A stretch of 64,000 nucleotides of DNA, taken from contig NZ_BLWF01000004.1 of assembly GCF_013167955.1 (NCBI RefSeq), positions 416,587 through 480,586 of the forward strand, read 5' to 3'. Source of the DNA: Thermanaeromonas sp. C210 (GTDB taxonomy: Bacteria > Bacillota > DSM-521 > Neomoorellales > Neomoorellaceae). Positions 50,864 to 60,370 of this stretch are shown piece by piece. The translations under genes and the position numbers were made by a program. Every line of letters starts with the position of its first letter. Positions within the stretch are counted from its first letter, which is position 1. The notes beneath the pieces are model-generated. The model ran no database searches. It was not told the DNA's origin and worked only from the letters and a program-made list of their open reading frames with translations.

Positions 50864-51475
50864 TCAGTTCAAAAACTCGATGTTACCTCCCTCCAGGCTG
50901 CCGATCTGCACCAGGGATTCCACCCGCATGCCCTGGCGGCGCAGGTAGTCTCCCCCGCTCTGGAAAACCTTCTCAATCACTATGCCGACCCCTGCCACCT
51001 CGGCGCCGGCTTGTTCCACAATCTCCAGGAGCCCCCGGGCGGCTTCACCCGAGGCCAGGAAATCGTCGATAATCAGCACCCGGTCTCCCGGGCCCAGATA
51101 ACTGCCGGCAACCACGATATCCACTACTTCCTCCCTGGTAAAGGAACGCACCTGCCCTCGGTACGCCCCGGAGCCGATGGTGGAAGGCTGCCGCTTCTTG
51201 GCAAAAACCACCGGAACCCGCAGAACCAAACCGGTCATCAGGGCAACGGCTATTCCCGAAGCCTCCACCGTCAGCACCTTGTTTATTACCTCTCCGCCAA
51301 AGCGCCGGGCAAACTCCTCTCCCACCTTGAGCATAAGGACCGGGTCGATCTGGTGGTTCAAAAAAGAATCCACCTTGAGGATATCTCCCGAAATCACCTT
51401 CCCTTCCCGGCGGATCTTCTCTTTGAGGAGTTCGATAACATCAATCGGCAAGCTATTCACCCCGTCCGCGGCCAT
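50864..51475 (-). CDS. xpt: Xanthine phosphoribosyltransferase
   Basis: About 195-203 residues depending on start. ISGDILKVDSFLNHQIDPVLM, VLTVEASGIAVALMTGL, and the PRPP-binding VLIIDDFLASGEAA are Xpt signatures; GIVIEKVFQSGG follows. It converts xanthine plus PRPP to XMP in purine salvage. The true start may be GTG 51460 or later, since homologues begin about 10 residues before KIRREGKVI. No purine riboswitch was found upstream. Confidence 0.9.
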   Translation of the reverse strand: MAADGVNSLPIDVIELLKEKIRREGKVISGDILKVDSFLNHQIDPVLMLKVGEEFARRFGGEVINKVLTVEASGIAVALMTGLVLRVPVVFAKKRQPSTIGSGAYRGQVRSFTREEVVDIVVAGSYLGPGDRVLIIDDFLASGEAARGLLEIVEQAGAEVAGVGIVIEKVFQSGGDYLRRQGMRVESLVQIGSLEGGNIEFLN

Positions 51476-51544
51476 GGGCCTTTTTTAGGAGAGAATTCGC
51501 TTTGCCCTCGGGAAATTCCTTCTGCCAACCCAGGAAGTCCGGGC

Positions 51545-51778
51545 TTACTCCGGGGGGCCGAGAACTTTTTGGGCCAGGGGCTCGAAGAATTCCATTAAGG
51601 CCTGGGAGGGGAAGGAGAGGTGGCGGCCGAAGGACCAAGGGATGGCCAAGGCCAATCCCAGGAGGCATAGCCCTGTAAAGATGAGAAGAGTCCTCCAGTC
51701 CCGGCGCCGAATAAGGGGAATACCCTCCACCAGAAAAACGGCTCCATATAAGGTGAGGACCACCAGCAACCTTAACAC
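51545..51778 (-). CDS. Small membrane protein of the germination operon
   Basis: 77 residues, GTG start with AGGGGG 8 nt upstream. Two hydrophobic segments (about 1-21 and 31-48) joined by a basic loop IRRRDW, then a soluble C-terminal part. Family not recognised. It follows gerC by 41 bp on the same strand, so it may be a fourth, minor protein of the receptor operon, like the small D subunits found with GerA-type operons (inference). Confidence 0.55.
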   Translation of the reverse strand: MLRLLVVLTLYGAVFLVEGIPLIRRRDWRTLLIFTGLCLLGLALAIPWSFGRHLSFPSQALMEFFEPLAQKVLGPPE

Positions 51779-51819
51779 CGGTTGTTCCCCCTGTTCCCCA
51801 TCAAAATGAGTGCGGCCCT

Positions 51820-53094
51820 TTACCGGGCCCCGGGTTGCCAGGGTTTCAAACTGAGGCCCGTTCGCCTTATTTTAGCTTCTACTTGAACCGCTATCGGCAG
51901 TTTCTTGAACTCCTCGGGCCACCGGGCCTTTAGCTGCTTCCACAACTGGGGTTCCTGGCGGTAGAGGGCCCCGCCGAAGTCAAAGACGTCGGCCCCTGCT
52001 TGTTTGGCCTGGGCCACCGCACTGTTAATTTCCCCGGCGATAGCCGCTGCCGCCTGGCTTTCCAGTATCCTCAGGACCTCTACGGCGGTTAGATCATGGA
52101 GGCACTGCTGCTCAAGGAGGTTGCCTTCTACCTTTACCGTGATTATACCCTGAAGCTCGCCCTTTGAAGTCTGGATTTGGACCTTGCCCTGGGAGTCAGT
52201 TATTTCTACCGAAACCTTTTTCTTGTCCTCCGGGCACTCGAGTTCCAGGATAGCCCGCCTCACCTGATTCCTGGCCCAGGCCCAGCCGCGGGTCTGGTGC
52301 TCGTCCAGCCACCCTACCAGGCGGTCCTGATGAAAAAGACCTGCTCCCTTTAAACTTACCGTCCTCAACATTTCGGGGTCAGGTACCCTTACAGCCCCTT
52401 GTTGACCACTCCCCCCGGAAGCAGCATTTCCGCTCGTTGCCGCTCCCGGAGAAGGTGGCAGGGGCTGGGCGCTGATCTCTAACACCGGGATAAGGGCAGC
52501 GGAGGCGCCTGCCGATAACTCTACGATTACATCATGAATGGTGGGTACGATGCCGAAGCCGCTGGTCCTTACCCACCTGCTCAGGCCGGTAATCTCCCGG
52601 CCCAGGGTGGCCTCCAGCCCTCCCTGAGCCGCCACCAAAACATCCCTGGCCGAGCCCCGGGTGACCAAAATGTACGCAGTACGCCTGAATTCCTGATGCC
52701 GTTCCAGGTGATCCAAGACTTCCCTCAAACCCCTGCGGGCCAGTTCCTCCCCCACCAGCACGGCATCGGTGTGGGCCACATACGTGCGGCGGGGAAGCCT
52801 TAAAGCGAGCCTTCTTCCGGCACCAAAGAGGGTATCTCCCCGCTCACTGGCCAGGATTACGTTGCGCTGGGGCAGGGCGGCACCGGTGCCCCCTCCCCCC
52901 CCGCCCTCTCCCCCTCCGGCCACAGCAGCCGGCCTCACAATTTCCGCCGTGGCGATGCGCTCCTCCCCCTCAACATCAAAGGCGAAACAGGAGGTAAAGG
53001 CCAAGTCGTTGATTTCGCGGCGATCCCAACAGCCGGTCGTGAGCATGAGGAAAAGGCCGGCGGCCAAGAAGGCCGTAGCGCGCTTTAGCATCAA
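51820..53094 (-). CDS. Spore germination lipoprotein, Ger(x)C family
   Basis: 424 residues. A signal peptide with lipobox TTGC (Cys22) starts the protein, followed by WDRREINDLAF, the GerAC signature. Residues about 55-75 have a Gly-rich insert. The C-terminal GerAC_C domain runs from about 245 to 410. C subunits sit on the outer face of the inner spore membrane as part of the germinant receptor. It overlaps the A-subunit gene by 4 bp (ATGA). Confidence 0.93.
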   Translation of the reverse strand: MMLKRATAFLAAGLFLMLTTGCWDRREINDLAFTSCFAFDVEGEERIATAEIVRPAAVAGGGEGGGGGGTGAALPQRNVILASERGDTLFGAGRRLALRLPRRTYVAHTDAVLVGEELARRGLREVLDHLERHQEFRRTAYILVTRGSARDVLVAAQGGLEATLGREITGLSRWVRTSGFGIVPTIHDVIVELSAGASAALIPVLEISAQPLPPSPGAATSGNAASGGSGQQGAVRVPDPEMLRTVSLKGAGLFHQDRLVGWLDEHQTRGWAWARNQVRRAILELECPEDKKKVSVEITDSQGKVQIQTSKGELQGIITVKVEGNLLEQQCLHDLTAVEVLRILESQAAAAIAGEINSAVAQAKQAGADVFDFGGALYRQEPQLWKQLKARWPEEFKKLPIAVQVEAKIRRTGLSLKPWQPGAR

Positions 53095-54773
53095 TGCCTC
53101 GGCCTCCTAGAAGGCCCTTTGCCGCGAGGCCGGTTTCCTTCCCCCATCATGGTTTCTATTTCAGCCTCCGGGGGTTCCGCCCGGGGCGGCACAAACTTCT
53201 TGTTGCCGGGTTTGGTCCGAATGAAGTTCCTCAAGCCGCCCTCCAGTTTGGGCCGGGTCACCATGAGCCACCAGGGGGCCCGGAAAACCACATCCTTCTG
53301 ATCTTCCCAGATAAAGGGGGCCACAGGGGCGAGATAGGGCAAGCCCAGGCTCCTTAAAGTAACCAGGTGGATTAAAATGGCTAAAACACCGGCAAAAATG
53401 CCAAATATACCCAGGGAGCCGGCCAGGAAGATCATAGGCAGACGCAGCATCCGTATGGCGGTGCCCAGGCCGAAGGTGGGATTAGTAAAGGAAGCGATGG
53501 CCGTTAGGGACACCACAATTACCATGGCGGCCGAGGCCAGCCCGGCCCTGATGGCCGCCTCGCCGATAACCAGCGCCCCGACAATGGTCACGGCCTGGCC
53601 CACGGGCCGCGGCAGGCGTAGACCGGCTTCCACCAGTATTTCAAAGATTATTTGCATCAGCAAGGCCTCCAGAAAGGCCGGGTAGGGGACCCGCTCCCGC
53701 TGGGCCGCTATGGCCACCGCCAGGACGGTGGGTATCATCTCGTGGTGAAAAGTCGTGAAGGCCACATAAAGGGCCGGAAGCAGCAGGGCAACAAAAATGG
53801 AGATAAAGCGGTACAACCTGATAAAGCTTACAACCCAGCGCTCATAAAGGTCGTCGGCGGCCTGCAGTTCAGTAAAGAGGTTTATGGGCAGGGTAAGGAC
53901 GAAGGGAGAACCATCGGTCAAGATGGCCACCCTCCCCTGCAGGATGTCCGCCACTACCCGGTCGGGCCTTTCCGTACGGGCAAACTGGGGGAAGGGTGAA
54001 AAAGGACAATCCTCAATCATTTCCTCTATGTAGCCGCTTTCTAGGATACCGTCGGTATCAATCCTCCTCAGTCTGCTGCGCAGCTCCTCCAGAACCTCTT
54101 GGAGGGCCAGGCCCTCGAGGTAACTGATCACCACCCGGGTATGGGTGGCCCGGCCCAGGTACCAGGTTTCGAAGCGCAGGTCGGGAGTCCGCAGGCGTCG
54201 CCGGATCAGAGATATATTCGTAGGCAGGTCCTCGGTAAACCCCTCCCGGGGGCCGCGGATCACCGTCTCTACCTCGGGTTCGGTCACCGCCCTCTTCTCC
54301 CAGCTGTCGGCCCCCAGGAGTAGGACCCGCCTAGATCCATCCATTAACAAGGCTACCTGGCCGTCGAGCAACCCGTAAACTACATCCCCCCACCGGTCTT
54401 GCTCCTTCAAGTGACCTATACTCAAGTTATCCCGCACTAAGGTGACCAACTCCCGGGCGGAGTAGCCTCCCTCTCTCCCGAGCTTCATTAAGGACGGCAA
54501 AACATCCCTCTGGATTACGTCGCGGTCCACCATGCTTTCGAGATATGCCAGGGCCGCTCGTCGTTCTTTTACCGTTACTTCCCTAATAACCAAATCCTGG
54601 CTATAACCGAAGGTTTCCTGCAAGTAACGGACGTTGGCCTTGAGGTCCGGGGACAGGGGCGCCTGGCTCTTCCCCTTCCCCGGCACGGTCTGGGAATGCC
54701 TTTGTCTTCTAGCACGGGTTCGCTTCCACAGGCGGTGCAACATCTTGAGCAACAGCCGGTCATCCCTTCCCAC
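53091..54773 (-). CDS. Spore germination protein, GerA family A subunit
   Basis: 560 residues. The N-terminal soluble domain has LLMDGSRRVLLLG and LYLGRATHTRVVISYLEG-type motifs, and TDGSPFVLTLPINLF precedes about five membrane helices (about 300-500; LPALYVAFTTFHHEMIPTVL, EILVEAGLRLPRPVGQAVTIVGALVIGEAAI). GerA receptors open upon nutrient binding and release ions at germination. The GTG start has no strong ribosome site; in-frame ATG at residue 11 is also possible. The B-subunit gene is divergent, not between A and C. Confidence 0.92.
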   Translation of the reverse strand: MGRDDRLLLKMLHRLWKRTRARRQRHSQTVPGKGKSQAPLSPDLKANVRYLQETFGYSQDLVIREVTVKERRAALAYLESMVDRDVIQRDVLPSLMKLGREGGYSARELVTLVRDNLSIGHLKEQDRWGDVVYGLLDGQVALLMDGSRRVLLLGADSWEKRAVTEPEVETVIRGPREGFTEDLPTNISLIRRRLRTPDLRFETWYLGRATHTRVVISYLEGLALQEVLEELRSRLRRIDTDGILESGYIEEMIEDCPFSPFPQFARTERPDRVVADILQGRVAILTDGSPFVLTLPINLFTELQAADDLYERWVVSFIRLYRFISIFVALLLPALYVAFTTFHHEMIPTVLAVAIAAQRERVPYPAFLEALLMQIIFEILVEAGLRLPRPVGQAVTIVGALVIGEAAIRAGLASAAMVIVVSLTAIASFTNPTFGLGTAIRMLRLPMIFLAGSLGIFGIFAGVLAILIHLVTLRSLGLPYLAPVAPFIWEDQKDVVFRAPWWLMVTRPKLEGGLRNFIRTKPGNKKFVPPRAEPPEAEIETMMGEGNRPRGKGPSRRPRH

Positions 54774-54908
54774 CGAGATAATAACTCCGGCGTTTTCTGC
54801 CCGCTAAAGTACCTACCCTTAGTGTGGCGCCCGGCTGCCATTTTATACTGCCCTTACATATGAATGGGCCTGGCGGGAGATATTAGCATCGGGGAGGTGC
54901 CCTCCGCC

Positions 54909-56000
54909 ATGCGGGAGGAAGGTCGGATCTCCAACTGGCAGTTCTTTATGCTGGTAATGGGTTTTCTCATCGGTTCTTCGCCCCTGATCATACCCACGGG
55001 GCCGGCCAAACAGGATGCGTGGATCTCGCACCTTTTGGCCGGGGCTTTGGGCGTGGGAGCTGCCTATCTTTACTCCAGCCTGGGCGGAAGGTTTCCGGAA
55101 GAAACCCCCATCCAGTACGCCCCGCGGCTCCTGGGGAGATTCCTGGGTACCCTGTTAAACCTCCTTTTCCTCTGGTACGCCCTGCACCTGGCGGCCCTGT
55201 TGTTGCTCGACTTCAGCGAACTATATGTTGTGGCCATTATGGTTAGCACCCCCCTGCCGGTTTTTGTGGGCATCATGGCCGGCCTGGGGGCTTGGGCAGT
55301 CCGCGCCGGCCTCGAGGCCCTGGGCCGCCTCGCCGAACTGGTAACCCCTTTCCTTATCATAAGCATTATCCTCCTGGGCTTACTGACCCTGATCACCCCG
55401 GGGTTACCCCGCTGGGAAAACCTCCGGCCCATTATGGCCGAAGGGCCCCTCCCTCCGCTCCGGGGGGTGCTGCCCTCTTTTGCCTTCCCCTTCGGGGAGA
55501 CCGTCTTCTTCCTAATGGTTTTTCCGTTCCTCATCAGTCCCGGCAAGGGCCACCGCCCCTTCGTTCTGGCCGTGATTCTAATTAACCTTCTCCTCGCCAC
55601 GGTCCTCGTGCGCAACATCATCGTTTTAGGTCCGGCGGAAGCTGCCAGGAACAGTTTCCCCAGCCTGACCGCCATACAGCTTATTAATGTAGGTGATATT
55701 CTGCAGCGCGTGGACCCCCTAGGTATTTTCATTTGGACCTTTGGCGTCTTTCTAAAATTCAGTACGGTTTTCTACGTCTTCACCTTGGGCACCGCCCAGC
55801 TTTGCAACCTCCAGGACTACCGTCCCCTTGTGTTGCCCACCGCCCTCCTGCTGACCTTTTTGGCCCCCACAATCCATGAGAACCTGCCCCAGCTGATCCG
55901 CTTTGCTTCCCGCACCTGGCCCTTTTACTTTTTCCCGGCCTACTTCCTGTACCCTGTGGCGTTAATGGCAGCAGCCAAGATCCGCCGCATTAAAGGCTAA
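54909..56000 (+). CDS. Spore germination permease, GerB family (B subunit)
   Basis: About 363 residues with 10 membrane helices in the APC-like fold. RISNWQFFMLVMGFLIGSSPLIIP (residues 4-28) is the GerAB N-terminus, which binds the germinant in this family. ATG 54909 follows GGGGAGG by 11 nt. It is transcribed away from the A and C genes with a 135-bp gap, which probably contains both forespore promoters; I could not place sigma-G boxes. Confidence 0.92.
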   Translation: MREEGRISNWQFFMLVMGFLIGSSPLIIPTGPAKQDAWISHLLAGALGVGAAYLYSSLGGRFPEETPIQYAPRLLGRFLGTLLNLLFLWYALHLAALLLLDFSELYVVAIMVSTPLPVFVGIMAGLGAWAVRAGLEALGRLAELVTPFLIISIILLGLLTLITPGLPRWENLRPIMAEGPLPPLRGVLPSFAFPFGETVFFLMVFPFLISPGKGHRPFVLAVILINLLLATVLVRNIIVLGPAEAARNSFPSLTAIQLINVGDILQRVDPLGIFIWTFGVFLKFSTVFYVFTLGTAQLCNLQDYRPLVLPTALLLTFLAPTIHENLPQLIRFASRTWPFYFFPAYFLYPVALMAAAKIRRIKG

Positions 56001-56093
56001 GGCTACCAATGGCTGCCGTACCAGCAAGGGTGTCCTTTAATTCGCGCATCGGTGTTAAAATAGAAGGGGAAACAGCCGTGGGGGGCGGGTGAA

Positions 56094-56690
56094 TTGCTTC
56101 CCTGGAGACAGGAACCTTTACCCTATGGGTTTTTTGCCCGGGATACGAAGATTGTAGCGCAGGAATTGCTGGGAACCTACATGGCCCACTTTTCTCCGGA
56201 AGGCCTGACGGTGGGGCGGGTGGTGGAAACCGAGGCATACCTGGGCCGGGATGACCCTGCCTGCCATTCGGCCCGCGGCCCTACCGAGCGCAACGCCGTC
56301 ATGTTCGGTCCCGCGGGTTTTCTCTACGTCTATTTAATATACGGTATGTACTACTGCGTAAATGTAACTACGGACAGAGCCGAAGTCCCGGCAGCCGTGC
56401 TTTTGAGGGCCCTGGAGCCGGTGGCCGGCGTGGAACTCATGAGGCGAAGGCGGAGCACTTCCCATGACCGGCAACTGTGCAGCGGACCCGGCAGGCTAGC
56501 CCGGGCCATGGGCATCGACCGGAACCTCAACGGTGAGAGTGTAGTGGAGGGCGCAGTCCGCTTTTACCCTCCTTTACCCGGCGAGGCCCGGCCGGATATT
56601 GTAACCGCACCTCGCATAGGCATCAGGGAGGCTGCGGACTGGCCCCTGAGGTTTTACTTCAAGGATAATCCCTATGTGTCCCGCCGGTGA
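56094..56690 (+). CDS. DNA-3-methyladenine glycosylase (AAG/MPG type)
   Basis: 198 residues. GRVVETEAYLGRDDPACHS contains the catalytic Glu; MFGPAGFLYVYLIYGMYYCVNV, VLLRALEP and CSGPGRLARAMGI are the other family motifs. It removes alkylated purines and hypoxanthine. TTG start with GGGGGCGGG upstream. Its 3' end overlaps the EamA gene tail-to-tail by 32 bp. Confidence 0.94.
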   Translation: MLPWRQEPLPYGFFARDTKIVAQELLGTYMAHFSPEGLTVGRVVETEAYLGRDDPACHSARGPTERNAVMFGPAGFLYVYLIYGMYYCVNVTTDRAEVPAAVLLRALEPVAGVELMRRRRSTSHDRQLCSGPGRLARAMGIDRNLNGESVVEGAVRFYPPLPGEARPDIVTAPRIGIREAADWPLRFYFKDNPYVSRR

Positions 56691-57585
56691 ATTCCCTTGG
56701 CCGCGGCCGCCTTTCCTGTACGCCCACCATCCCCACGAGTATCAGGGCACACCCCAGTATTTGCCTGGGGCCCAGGATCTCACCCCCGAAGAGGCAGGCG
56801 ATGACGGCTCCGAAAACCGGCTCGGTGGCCAGGATAACGGCCGTGGCCGAAGCCGATAGGTAGCGCTGGGCCCTGACCTGGATGAGGTAGGCCGCCGAGG
56901 TGGCCAGGACGGCCGTCACCACCAGGGCCTCAACGACCCTGGCCGACCAGACGACCCGGGACGGTTCCCAGGGCAGGAAGGAGGCACTCAAGAGGCTTAC
57001 GGTGACCAGCTGGATCAAGGCCAGCTCCGTGGAGCCGTGGAGACGGGTGACCCTGTCGATGAACACTACATGGCCGGCAAAACAGAGAGCACACAGAAAG
57101 ACCAGCCAGTCGCCGTAGGATAGGGCCAGGGAACCTTCGAGGGACAGCAACCCCAGCCCGGCGGCCGCCAGGGTGGTGGCAACCACTATCCTGATAGGAG
57201 GCGCTTTTCTCTTTATGGCGGCCTCCATGAGGGGTACCATGACCACCGACAGGCCGGTAATGAAGGCCGCTTTGGAGGCAGAGGTGTATTGGAGGCCCAC
57301 CGTTTGGAAGGCGTACCCGCCGAAGAGGAAGAGGCCGGCCGCGCAGCCGTGAAGAAGGGCCCTTCGGTTCCGAAACAGCCGGGCCTTCCGGGCCCAGGGC
57401 AGCAGAGAAATCCAGGCGGCCATAAAGCGGTAAAAAAGAAAGTGGAAGGGGAGTATGTCCTGGAGGGCTTCCCGCACGAAATAAAAGGTTGCGCCCCAGA
57501 CCGCGGCAACACTCAACAGCCCCAAAGCTGCAACAAGTTCCTTACCCACCCGAACCACCAAACTTGATTTTCCCACGAGCAACAC
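56659..57585 (-). CDS. EamA-family (DMT) transporter
   Basis: About 308 residues, ten membrane helices in two EamA repeats. FVREALQDILPFHFLFYRFM (first half) and GWGATF-like WGATFYF near the start, and LATEPVFGAVIACLFGGEIL in the second half are typical of drug/metabolite exporters. Substrate unknown. The start is uncertain (GTG 57585 has a weak ribosome site). Convergent overlap with the glycosylase gene. Confidence 0.88.
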   Translation of the reverse strand: MLLVGKSSLVVRVGKELVAALGLLSVAAVWGATFYFVREALQDILPFHFLFYRFMAAWISLLPWARKARLFRNRRALLHGCAAGLFLFGGYAFQTVGLQYTSASKAAFITGLSVVMVPLMEAAIKRKAPPIRIVVATTLAAAGLGLLSLEGSLALSYGDWLVFLCALCFAGHVVFIDRVTRLHGSTELALIQLVTVSLLSASFLPWEPSRVVWSARVVEALVVTAVLATSAAYLIQVRAQRYLSASATAVILATEPVFGAVIACLFGGEILGPRQILGCALILVGMVGVQERRPRPREFTGGTHRDYP

Positions 57586-57693
57586 TGCCTGTCAATGAAA
57601 TTTCCTTCCCCGGCAGGAGTTCTGCCCCTTTTGGCGAATATCACTGTCGTTTGGGGTTTACGCAGTAAGCCTACCAAAGGAGGAGGTCGGAAA

Positions 57694-58539
57694 GTGAAGA
57701 CATCTTTTAGGACTTTACTCTTTTTAGCCGTCGCCCTACTGCTGGCCGTGACGGCCGCTGGGTGCGGGGGCTCCACCTCAGGCCAATCGGAGCAACAACC
57801 TAGCAGTGCAGGAGAGGGCGCATCGAAGCCCAAATACGTGGTGGCCACGGAAGCCTCCTTCGCTCCCTTCGAATTCCGGGATCAGAATAGCGGCGAATTC
57901 GTGGGATTCGACATCGAGCTTTTGAAGGCTGTGGCGGAAGTGCAGGGTTTCGAAGTAGAGTTCAAGGACATGGGCTTTGACGGGATTATTACGGCGGTGA
58001 CCACCGGAAATGTGGATATGGCCATCTCGGCCATCAGCATTGATGACGACCGCCGGCAGCAGGTAGATTTCTCCCTGCCCTATTACCAGTCCGGCCTCTG
58101 CGTCGCCGTCCGGTCGGACAACGACACCATCAAAGGTTTCGCCGATCTTAAGGGCAAGAGGATAGCCGCCCAGATCGGTACCACCGGGGCCAAGTACGCC
58201 AAGAACAACATAGAGGGTGCGCAGGTAACCGAATATAACACGGTTAACGATGCCTTTATGGAGTTGATCAACGGCGGCGTGGATGCCTTTGTGAACGATT
58301 ATCCCGTTTCCGTCTACTTTATCCAGCAAGGTAACAACAAGGAAAAGGTAAAGATCGTGGGGGACCTGGCCAACAGCGAGTTATACGGCATTGCTATCCC
58401 CAAAGGGAATACCGAGCTCCTGGAAAAAATTAATGAGGGCCTCAGGAAACTCAAGGAGAGCGGGAAGTTCGACGAGATTTATCAACGGTGGTTCGGGGAG
58501 GCACCGCCCGAATTTCTGCCTGGAGAACCGCCCAAGTAA
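57694..58539 (+). CDS. Amino-acid ABC transporter substrate-binding lipoprotein
   Basis: About 281 residues from GTG 57694 (GGAGGAGG upstream). Signal peptide with lipobox TAAGC, a Ser/Gln linker, then an SBP_bac_3 domain: YVVATEASFAPFEFRD, GFDIELLKAVAE, VDMAISAISIDDDRR, LKGKRIAAQIGTTG. This is the glutamine/polar amino-acid type. It is followed by permease and ATPase genes. Its longer upstream frame is not supported. Confidence 0.93.
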   Translation: MKTSFRTLLFLAVALLLAVTAAGCGGSTSGQSEQQPSSAGEGASKPKYVVATEASFAPFEFRDQNSGEFVGFDIELLKAVAEVQGFEVEFKDMGFDGIITAVTTGNVDMAISAISIDDDRRQQVDFSLPYYQSGLCVAVRSDNDTIKGFADLKGKRIAAQIGTTGAKYAKNNIEGAQVTEYNTVNDAFMELINGGVDAFVNDYPVSVYFIQQGNNKEKVKIVGDLANSELYGIAIPKGNTELLEKINEGLRKLKESGKFDEIYQRWFGEAPPEFLPGEPPK

Positions 58540-58585
58540 ATCAAAAAATGGCGCTTTCCATCGGTTAAGTTTATGGTAGTATATA

Positions 58586-58619
58586 ATGCGTAGTGGCCGG
58601 TCAGGCCGGTGCTACGCAT
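58586..58619 (+). terminator. Attenuator hairpin between binding protein and permease genes
   Basis: ATGCGTAG (58586-58593) pairs with CTACGCAT (58612-58619), with inner GGCC/GGCC pairs, then ATTTTA. A partial terminator here would make more binding protein than permease, which is common in such operons. Confidence 0.5.
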
Positions 58620-58649
58620 ATTTTATGTCCTACGGGCGAGGTGGCACTT

Positions 58650-59324
58650 TTGAATCTGATCCTCAATTCCTTTCCCTATCTCCTCGGGGGAGCCCTGGAG
58701 ACGATAAAACTGGCCTTTTTGGCCGTATTAGTAGGATGTATACTAGGTCTCATAGTAGGGCTGGGGCGCCTGTCGAGGCAGAAGATCATCCGTTCCCTGG
58801 CTACCTGTTATGTTGATTTCCTGCGCGGCACACCCCTTTTGGTGCAGGTCTTTATTGTCTACTTCGGCTTCCCCCAGATTTTGGAGCAGCTGGGCTCTCC
58901 CGTAACCCGGATCCCCCCCTTTTGGGCCGCCCTCATCGCTTTCAGTCTAAACAGCGGGGCCTATGTGGCGGAGATCTTCCGGGCCGGCATCCAGTCCATT
59001 CACCGGGGGCAAATGGAGGCCGCCCGGAGCCTGGGCATGACCCACGGCCAGGCCATGCGGTATGTTATTCTACCCCAGGCCTTCAGGCGGGTTATCCCTC
59101 CCCTGGGTAACGAATTCATTGCCCTCCTCAAGGACACCTCGTTGCTCTCGGTCATCGGCATTACGGAGCTGACCCGGCGGGGACAGATCATCATAGCCAG
59201 CACCTTCAGGCCCTTTGAAATCTGGTTCACGGTAGCTCTGATCTACTTAGTCCTGACCTTCTCCATTTCGCGCCTGGTAGATTTCCTGGAAAGGAGGTTG
59301 GACGTCACCGATGATAAGGGTTAG
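58650..59324 (+). CDS. Amino-acid ABC transporter permease (HisM/GlnP type)
   Basis: About 224 residues from TTG 58650 (GAGGTGG 5 nt upstream); GTG 58593 is a longer alternative. It has five to six membrane helices and the EAA loop ([23 protein letters not shown]). [14 protein letters not shown] at the start is typical. It works with the binding protein and ATPase. Its end overlaps the ATPase gene by 14 bp. Confidence 0.92.
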   Translation: MNLILNSFPYLLGGALETIKLAFLAVLVGCILGLIVGLGRLSRQKIIRSLATCYVDFLRGTPLLVQVFIVYFGFPQILEQLGSPVTRIPPFWAALIAFSLNSGAYVAEIFRAGIQSIHRGQMEAARSLGMTHGQAMRYVILPQAFRRVIPPLGNEFIALLKDTSLLSVIGITELTRRGQIIIASTFRPFEIWFTVALIYLVLTFSISRLVDFLERRLDVTDDKG

Positions 59325-60033
59325 GGGGTTAAGAAAGCGCTTCGGCCGCCTGGAGGTTTTGCGGGGTATCGATTGCGACGTTGCCCCGGGAGAAGTGGTG
59401 GTAATCATCGGCCCCAGCGGGTCGGGCAAGAGCACCTTCCTCCGCTGTCTCAATATGCTGGAAGAACCTACGGAGGGCTCTATCATTATCGACGGGACAG
59501 AGCTTACCAGCCCGTCCACGAACCTCAACCTGGTCCGGCAGAAGGTAGGTATGGTGTTTCAGAGCTTCAACCTGTTTCCCCATAAGAATGTGTTGGAGAA
59601 TATTGCCTTAGCTCCCATAGTGGTGAAAAGGCTGGACCGGGAAAGGGCGGAAGAGCTGGCTTACGAGCTCCTGCGCAAAGTGGGACTAGAAGATAAGGCC
59701 AGGGCGTACCCGGATCAGCTTTCCGGCGGCCAGCAGCAGCGGGTGGCCATCGCCCGGGCCCTGGCCATGCAGCCTGCCGTTATGCTTTTCGATGAGCCGA
59801 CCTCGGCCCTGGATCCGGAGATGGTGGGAGAGGTGCTGGAAGTGATGCGGGACCTGGCCCGAGATGGGATGACCATGATGGTAGTAACCCACGAGATGGG
59901 CTTTGCCCGCGAAGTGGGTCACCGGGTAATGTTCATGGACGAAGGCAGGATCGTGGAAGAGGGCCCCCCGGATAAGGTTTTCAACCGGCCGGAAAATCCC
60001 CGGACCCAGGCCTTTTTAAGTAAGATCCTTTAA
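59311..60033 (+). CDS. Amino-acid ABC transporter ATP-binding protein (GlnQ type)
   Basis: 240 residues. Walker [11 protein letters not shown]-loop [11 protein letters not shown], signature [15 protein letters not shown], Walker [15 protein letters not shown] and switch His [11 protein letters not shown]. It powers polar amino-acid uptake. The first codons overlap the end of the permease gene. The left end of MITE copy 3 lies 20 bp after its stop and may help end the transcript. Confidence 0.96.
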   Translation: MIRVRGLRKRFGRLEVLRGIDCDVAPGEVVVIIGPSGSGKSTFLRCLNMLEEPTEGSIIIDGTELTSPSTNLNLVRQKVGMVFQSFNLFPHKNVLENIALAPIVVKRLDRERAEELAYELLRKVGLEDKARAYPDQLSGGQQQRVAIARALAMQPAVMLFDEPTSALDPEMVGEVLEVMRDLARDGMTMMVVTHEMGFAREVGHRVMFMDEGRIVEEGPPDKVFNRPENPRTQAFLSKIL

Positions 60034-60053
60034 CCTGCACCCGTGGAGGGGTC

Positions 60054-60310
60054 TGGCGCATCCCCGCTTTTTGCCTGGGCGTGATTTGGCCCTCGCTCGC
60101 TCCCTGAGCCTTGCAGACCAAACAAGCGCTCAATTTTCGGCCTCCGGCGGGGTTTCCGGCTCATTCGGCTTCCGTGCCTCAGGACCGGCCTCGGCCGTCC
60201 ATGGCCTCGGCCCCGCCTCCGTCCTCAATTTCGCAAAAGATTATCTTTCGCTCAGCTCAAGTCGCTCGCTTACGAGCTAAATCACCCTCATCAAACCAGG
60301 GGATACGTCA
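60054..60310. repeat. MITE-like element, copy 3 (257 bp, more diverged)
   Basis: Left end TGGCGCATCCCCGCTTT and right end (reversed) TGACGTATCCCCTGGTT. It shares with copies 1 and 2 the blocks GGCCTCGGCCGTCCATGGCCTCGG and TAGTCGCTCGCTT-like repeats, in the same orientation, but the rest is diverged. It fills most of the gap between glnQ and the Psp operon; no target duplication was found. Confidence 0.7.
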
Positions 60311-60370
60311 GGGGAAAGGTCCCTTGCGCTTCAGCAGGGCAGACGGGCAAAGGCCGCCCCCCCCCTATTG

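Noticed and set aside
50864-51600. Purine riboswitch upstream of xpt
   Set aside because: The leader is occupied by the end of the neighbouring genes; no paired loops of the purine aptamer were found.
50570-60319. Target duplications around MITE copies 2 and 3
   Set aside because: The 9-bp flanks do not match beyond a few G residues, so only copy 1 is given a duplication.
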